From Bradyrhizobium iriomotense (GTDB lineage Bacteria; Pseudomonadota; Alphaproteobacteria; Rhizobiales; Xanthobacteraceae), in the NCBI RefSeq assembly GCF_018130765.1, contig NZ_JAFCJZ010000008.1, forward strand, positions 124,001 through 188,000: a DNA stretch of 64,000 nucleotides, given 5' to 3'. Shown here in pieces: positions 63,401 through 64,000 of the stretch. The position numbers and the translations under genes are program-made. How positions within the stretch are numbered: position 1 is the stretch's first letter; each line of letters starts with the position of its first letter. A model generated the notes under the pieces. It did not search any database. It saw only the letters and a program-made list of their open reading frames with translations, and was not told the origin of the DNA.

Positions 63401-64000
63401 CCGCCGGAGCCTGAACGCGCGCCGCCGCCGCCCTGGTTGACGATGTCGTTGGCGATAGCGACCATGTTGCCGCCCGCCGAATTGATGATCAGATGCGTTC
63501 CGATCTCGGCCGTGGTGGTGGAGTCGACGTCGTTCTGCGCCTTGCCGGCCGAGACGCCGGCCGTGGACGCCTGATAGGCGTCCCCGTTCGCGCGATAGTT
63601 TGTGGTGTGGATCGCATTGATGCGGAGACCGCCGAAATAGAGCGTGTCATCCGCCGTGCCGCCGTCGAACCGCGCATTGGTCACGGCGGTCAAGTTGGTG
63701 GTGGCGACCGCAGCCGCGCCGGCATAGGTGCCGCCCGCGCCGACCGTCGCGTCGGAAACATTGGTGTCGGAGCCGGTCGCCGTGATCCGGAGGATGCCGG
63801 TGTAGCTGCCCTGGTTCAGGGTATCCATGTCCGCCGGCGCACCCAGATAGGCGTAGGTGTGCGCGCTGGACGACGTCTGCGCGACGGTGGCGCCGAGCGC
63901 CAGGAATCCGGTCGAAAGGCCCGTCCCCTTGGCATATTGGGCGCTGTCGTTCTCCGCCGCGATGGTCACGTTGGCGTTGGGCAGCGTAATCCCCGTCCCG
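54412..64000 (-). CDS. giant filamentous adhesin / TpsA exoprotein (N-terminus beyond window)
   Basis: At least 3195 residues are visible and the frame stays open to the right edge; the signal and TPS secretion domain must lie beyond. The protein is rich in Gly, Ser, Thr, Asn and Ala with short beta-strand repeats such as ITVGANANN and SGGTQTVHARDNVTF, as in filamentous haemagglutinin-like beta-helices. A block of five near-identical repeats lies at 55345-57072. A basic C-terminal tail (MRKLRRQGQRTGRPGWKD) ends it. Only eight cysteines were noticed, six of them in adjacent pairs. It is exported by the TpsB protein encoded 4 bases downstream. It probably serves adhesion or competition; no toxin domain was recognised. 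Confidence 0.9.
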   Translation of the reverse strand, partial: GTGITLPNANVTIAAENDSAQYAKGTGLSTGFLALGATVAQTSSSAHTYAYLGAPADMDTLNQGSYTGILRITATGSDTNVSDATVGAGGTYAGAAAVATTNLTAVTNARFDGGTADDTLYFGGLRINAIHTTNYRANGDAYQASTAGVSAGKAQNDVDSTTTAEIGTHLIINSAGGNMVAIANDIVNQGGGGARSGSGGSFSGAAALSTSTVTQHVNTNIGAGTVLSLNGDPRTSAAFINIEAYNTLNTNDTASLATASFFAGGGAESNMTANATLAVNINARELFSAGKIYIGTAAKMAAANNANASLYGAIAGVGASTNSWVHANQSVNVGDNAKIVAWRDINIYAGLAGDGSVFSSLQATATTVVYNNTAIPISTLYRGTANADDTTSLTLAPTSSILGARDIYLGATQGQVTAAGNGSNYNPYLDIFSAKNSDNHSHTSGTGDVALDGLVVAGINNDVTITIDLGATTPTLSTTSPYSALTLESVADVNHFNPVMSWNHQTVQYAIVGNFNPYQLVVNQLASLTGLTEAQVRSQLAAATPTAPATMSPSGTDPTGDIQRQIDTLIKQAPFTSDAPGNAFAFGDILVSAGNVSILAQKLTGNSGTNPAAPAVIARSSPLIKIENKGLDFMSLGNLTVTDVTGGNITYRQIDHVDPDSHSNVTFTAMPSATPVIDVSATYNRLDPSTGQGIDQNGNVLTRTPDIYFNGAVNNANGLLKIINNLGSVVASQSLSAATVQIVVPKGTFTFLGGIGSFYDSGSAVTSQWATTENRPEDTLTAVMTAATYLGAYGDYYTAPHIASGTDHPYFYYCCTDGSHGVYQPVGNADASTIFTARMLMTYYDGLSLYSSIFLPVGRGTPGNTSTPDAGSVPDIATLKIIEGQSQDSANVVLAQWKKTTYDGRNVYTDSGPYKTPFNCASTCDSSGFFQVINIQPDAITPKTADAPATATDTRTISGQAVIISASVININGTIQAGSSSNYSVNIGAAAYDAIYGSNGLKNRNGGADFAAAQANARNGVYYDISGSVTASASGDAKIGVRYNALTDQLILNGVAQGAGGYVYLNGKIISTSTDSTQTQGNIEIKGGAGTVTVNNTSGLQLVTNTINTSVTAQSVVEIVDQLKGKTTWYVYDPKAASNQQVTKYQTNSVTAAAIDPSMLTARTGTAGVQYATQENMLYQWVDTATLDRLPTSTQFDYGWSFTPNQVTGENWTRSTNLVSGTQSSNYQKVTTATGSYHWAGGVNPDGSPVGLNTHSNACCGADAQYNWYQAVYDHLTLTLTNTVKASNPINIKFIGGSSSDVVVNSTSGIVINGSINNQQGTTTLAATGTNSSITVGANANNPVISGTSVTLRGDGGIGTLGTTKAPVQVQIYGGSLTASSIDRDIAISAIGALSINQVKVNSAGATPQGSVFLSATGDINSASAYNAANPVVIGKNIEINSTSGAIGATSAVVNGASTLTNINPLVIQATGTTQASGAVDGGVLDSASATGTYIIQSKGDLRLGTVQSTGGPVFLEAAGSDGNQANILNGRAAVGLTQAQSQHLQDVWASLDLLSGNAATNAVNSYQSMVTSAYNDYFQLRNIAFTNGSTYNPTSVGQTVLRAQVAAKLGIDPANVTTTQMQVEATTRFLKDQFLLGQISTAELKTSLTTLMGTAPADPLASLFGSSLSTTLFTKLFDGVATDRQFLPTNAALQAALQPGHFSSTYTYTLASTERVYSIITAGSQWTQSQLAYTVSSSAVGAAPPPIDENVVANVSANQIMLYAPRGSVGNSAAPQTFTFTSVDSSSLTPEQRGLLATAGPGQLTVGAVTDPTTHVTTYTVSLSQQNLVVVDNPIAISAKALTNIYLGSKNSLALGGITANYGPITAAQASGIQVTGRGDVKLDAVTSIFANVSGPVISGDIGNLTLIAEHGNVGAPSGTAGSNPATNTNALQIAFADPSNDQLDQVSSAQGIYVKQTTGDLILGNIAAGNAIQLAATGSIYAEADFTDRTAIHILGADLDLRAGGNIGFNGSTFQPLQVNISGAVTGSAVGNLSILAVTGDLAVGTSGAYGTLTAGGALTLNAARGALAINTSITSGGLMQLLANRGMTIAAGTSAAPVVATSNTSGVTLVAATLSMGAYSAINAAGLISVTTTGDATIGQLNSSQSYAAASNAPSIIVTAGGVASLGAIIDNGDGQTKVIASGAGAEVSLNASNGIGNATSRIAFNAVRLSASVSAGDIYLKALTDTEASLLSAAKGSVDIIGTGGLTLDQVLAGTATGASGSFRAVANNSSIVIGTADSSGSQTVHAGQNVTFKSLATTGNSGDAGNINVTADNGFILAQTVTSGGVTTLGSVSANGSATLLAATTITGNTLAATTGSGLLTASGGPINWNVLNVATTLGATASQGSIAFQTAQSGGTQTVHARDNVTFNALTTTGITGDAGNINVTADNGFILAQTVTSGGVTSQGSVAAHGSASLVAATTITGSTFAATTGSGLLTASGGPINWNVLNVGTTLGATASGSITFQTAQSGGTQTIHARDNVTFNALTTTGINGDAGSINVTADNGFILAQTVTSGGVTTLGSVSAHGSATLLAATTITGNTFAATTGAGLLTATGPINWNTLNAGTTLGATASQGSITFQAAQSGGTQTVHARDNVTFNALTTTGITGDAGSINVTADNGFILAQTVTSGGVTSQGSVAAHGSASLVAATSITGNTLAATTGSGLLTAAGGPISWNVLNVGTTLGATASQGSITFQAAQSGGTQTIHARDNVTFNALTTTGITGDAGNVNVTADNGFILAQTVMAGGVPTLGSVGANGSARLIAAGTNTGHNLTASTGNAVLSGTVVHWDNLNVGGTLDVTATAGGITVGTAISGGTQTLHAVNDIVFSQLTTTGIPGDAGDLNVKSDTGSLRGGSITANGDTHFEVAGSVSFDRISGDTIKMTSSGDLTINWVSVVRELDLAADTINVRGEQIRSNPPVPLILNITGYNGGVAKSANISIDPDSIIVNQFRVVDANFWTDARAVSILNGYVPGQLMLTTATQQVLLNNRTPAPSSWPALQLYQPGGVFTMSQVGNANVSNAYVVFYTGDVSATVTNYGPTHTCCADFTGASMVRNISVDGEGSESIETWLAKKDGGTFYQLGLSGQARLDALLTPRPVETIGSGPAVNIEGLSDMRKLRRQGQRTGRPGWKDAAIETAKPAVGRLAEAW
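55345..57072 (-). repeat. five tandem 342-348 bp coding repeats in the tpsA gene
   Basis: Five direct repeats of 116, 115, 115, 116 and 114 codons, each beginning GNINVTADNGFILAQTV or a close variant and ending TTTGITGDA. The shared sequence that encodes FILAQT recurs at 57027, 56679, 56334, 55989 and 55641, so the period is 345-348 bp. Units 1-4 are nearly identical; unit 5 is diverged. A further partial copy lies before unit 1 (SGSQTVHAGQNVTFKSL). Such arrays vary in copy number by recombination. Confidence 0.9.

Overview
The window reads as a piece of the chromosome of a high-GC alphaproteobacterium, most likely Bradyrhizobium or a close relative. The grounds are the dense GC-rich coding, the complete aerobic (CobG/CobN type) cobalamin gene set in rhizobial style, the Bug-type and ABC uptake systems, and palindromic intergenic repeats of the kind common in Bradyrhizobium. 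No rRNA, tRNA, CRISPR array or insertion sequence was seen. The genus is an inference from style, not from a marker gene.

Region 1 (1-24.5 kb) is catabolic. From the left edge it holds the start of a molybdenum hydroxylase large subunit, an AraC regulator, a ubiD/ubiX pair facing a LysR gene, a second AraC gene, a methyltransferase, a siderophore-interacting reductase and a Bug-type binding protein. Next come a five-gene operon (taurine/sulfonate-type ABC transporter, an Asp/Glu racemase-superfamily enzyme and a hydantoinase), a divergent GntR regulator with a hydantoin-racemase-like protein, two amidases, a polyamine-type ABC transporter, a hydroxyisourate hydrolase and an MFS carrier. Together they suggest uptake and opening of aromatic or cyclic amide/ureide compounds. 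Three candidate operators can be read directly: a 20-bp-spaced direct repeat shared by the hydroxylase and Bug promoters, a 22-bp dyad between ubiX and lysR, and a 17-bp dyad between the ABC operon and gntR.

Region 2 (24.5-25.6 kb) is a visibly less GC-rich patch with one unrecognised two-part protein and non-coding sequence that looks like degraded repeats.

Region 3 (25.6-52.6 kb) is devoted to cobalamin. A TonB-dependent receptor and a PepSY membrane protein sit behind one cobalamin riboswitch. A second riboswitch precedes cbiM-cobF-cobT. A third precedes a long, tightly overlapping minus-strand run: DUF1636 protein, cobW, cobN, cobG, cobH, cobI, cobJ, cobL, cobE, cobM, cobB and cobA, interrupted by cobK on the opposite strand. 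The plus strand carries cobO-cobQ and cobU-cobS-bluB, and cobD-cbiB lies between them on the minus strand. The set covers ring synthesis, adenosylation, nucleotide-loop assembly and lower-ligand synthesis; the chelatase subunits CobS/CobT of the aerobic pathway are not in the window.

Region 4 (52.6-64 kb) is a two-partner secretion system. It consists of an outer-membrane TpsB transporter and a very large TpsA exoprotein that runs off the right edge, contains five near-identical 114-116-residue repeats, and has its few cysteines mostly as adjacent pairs.
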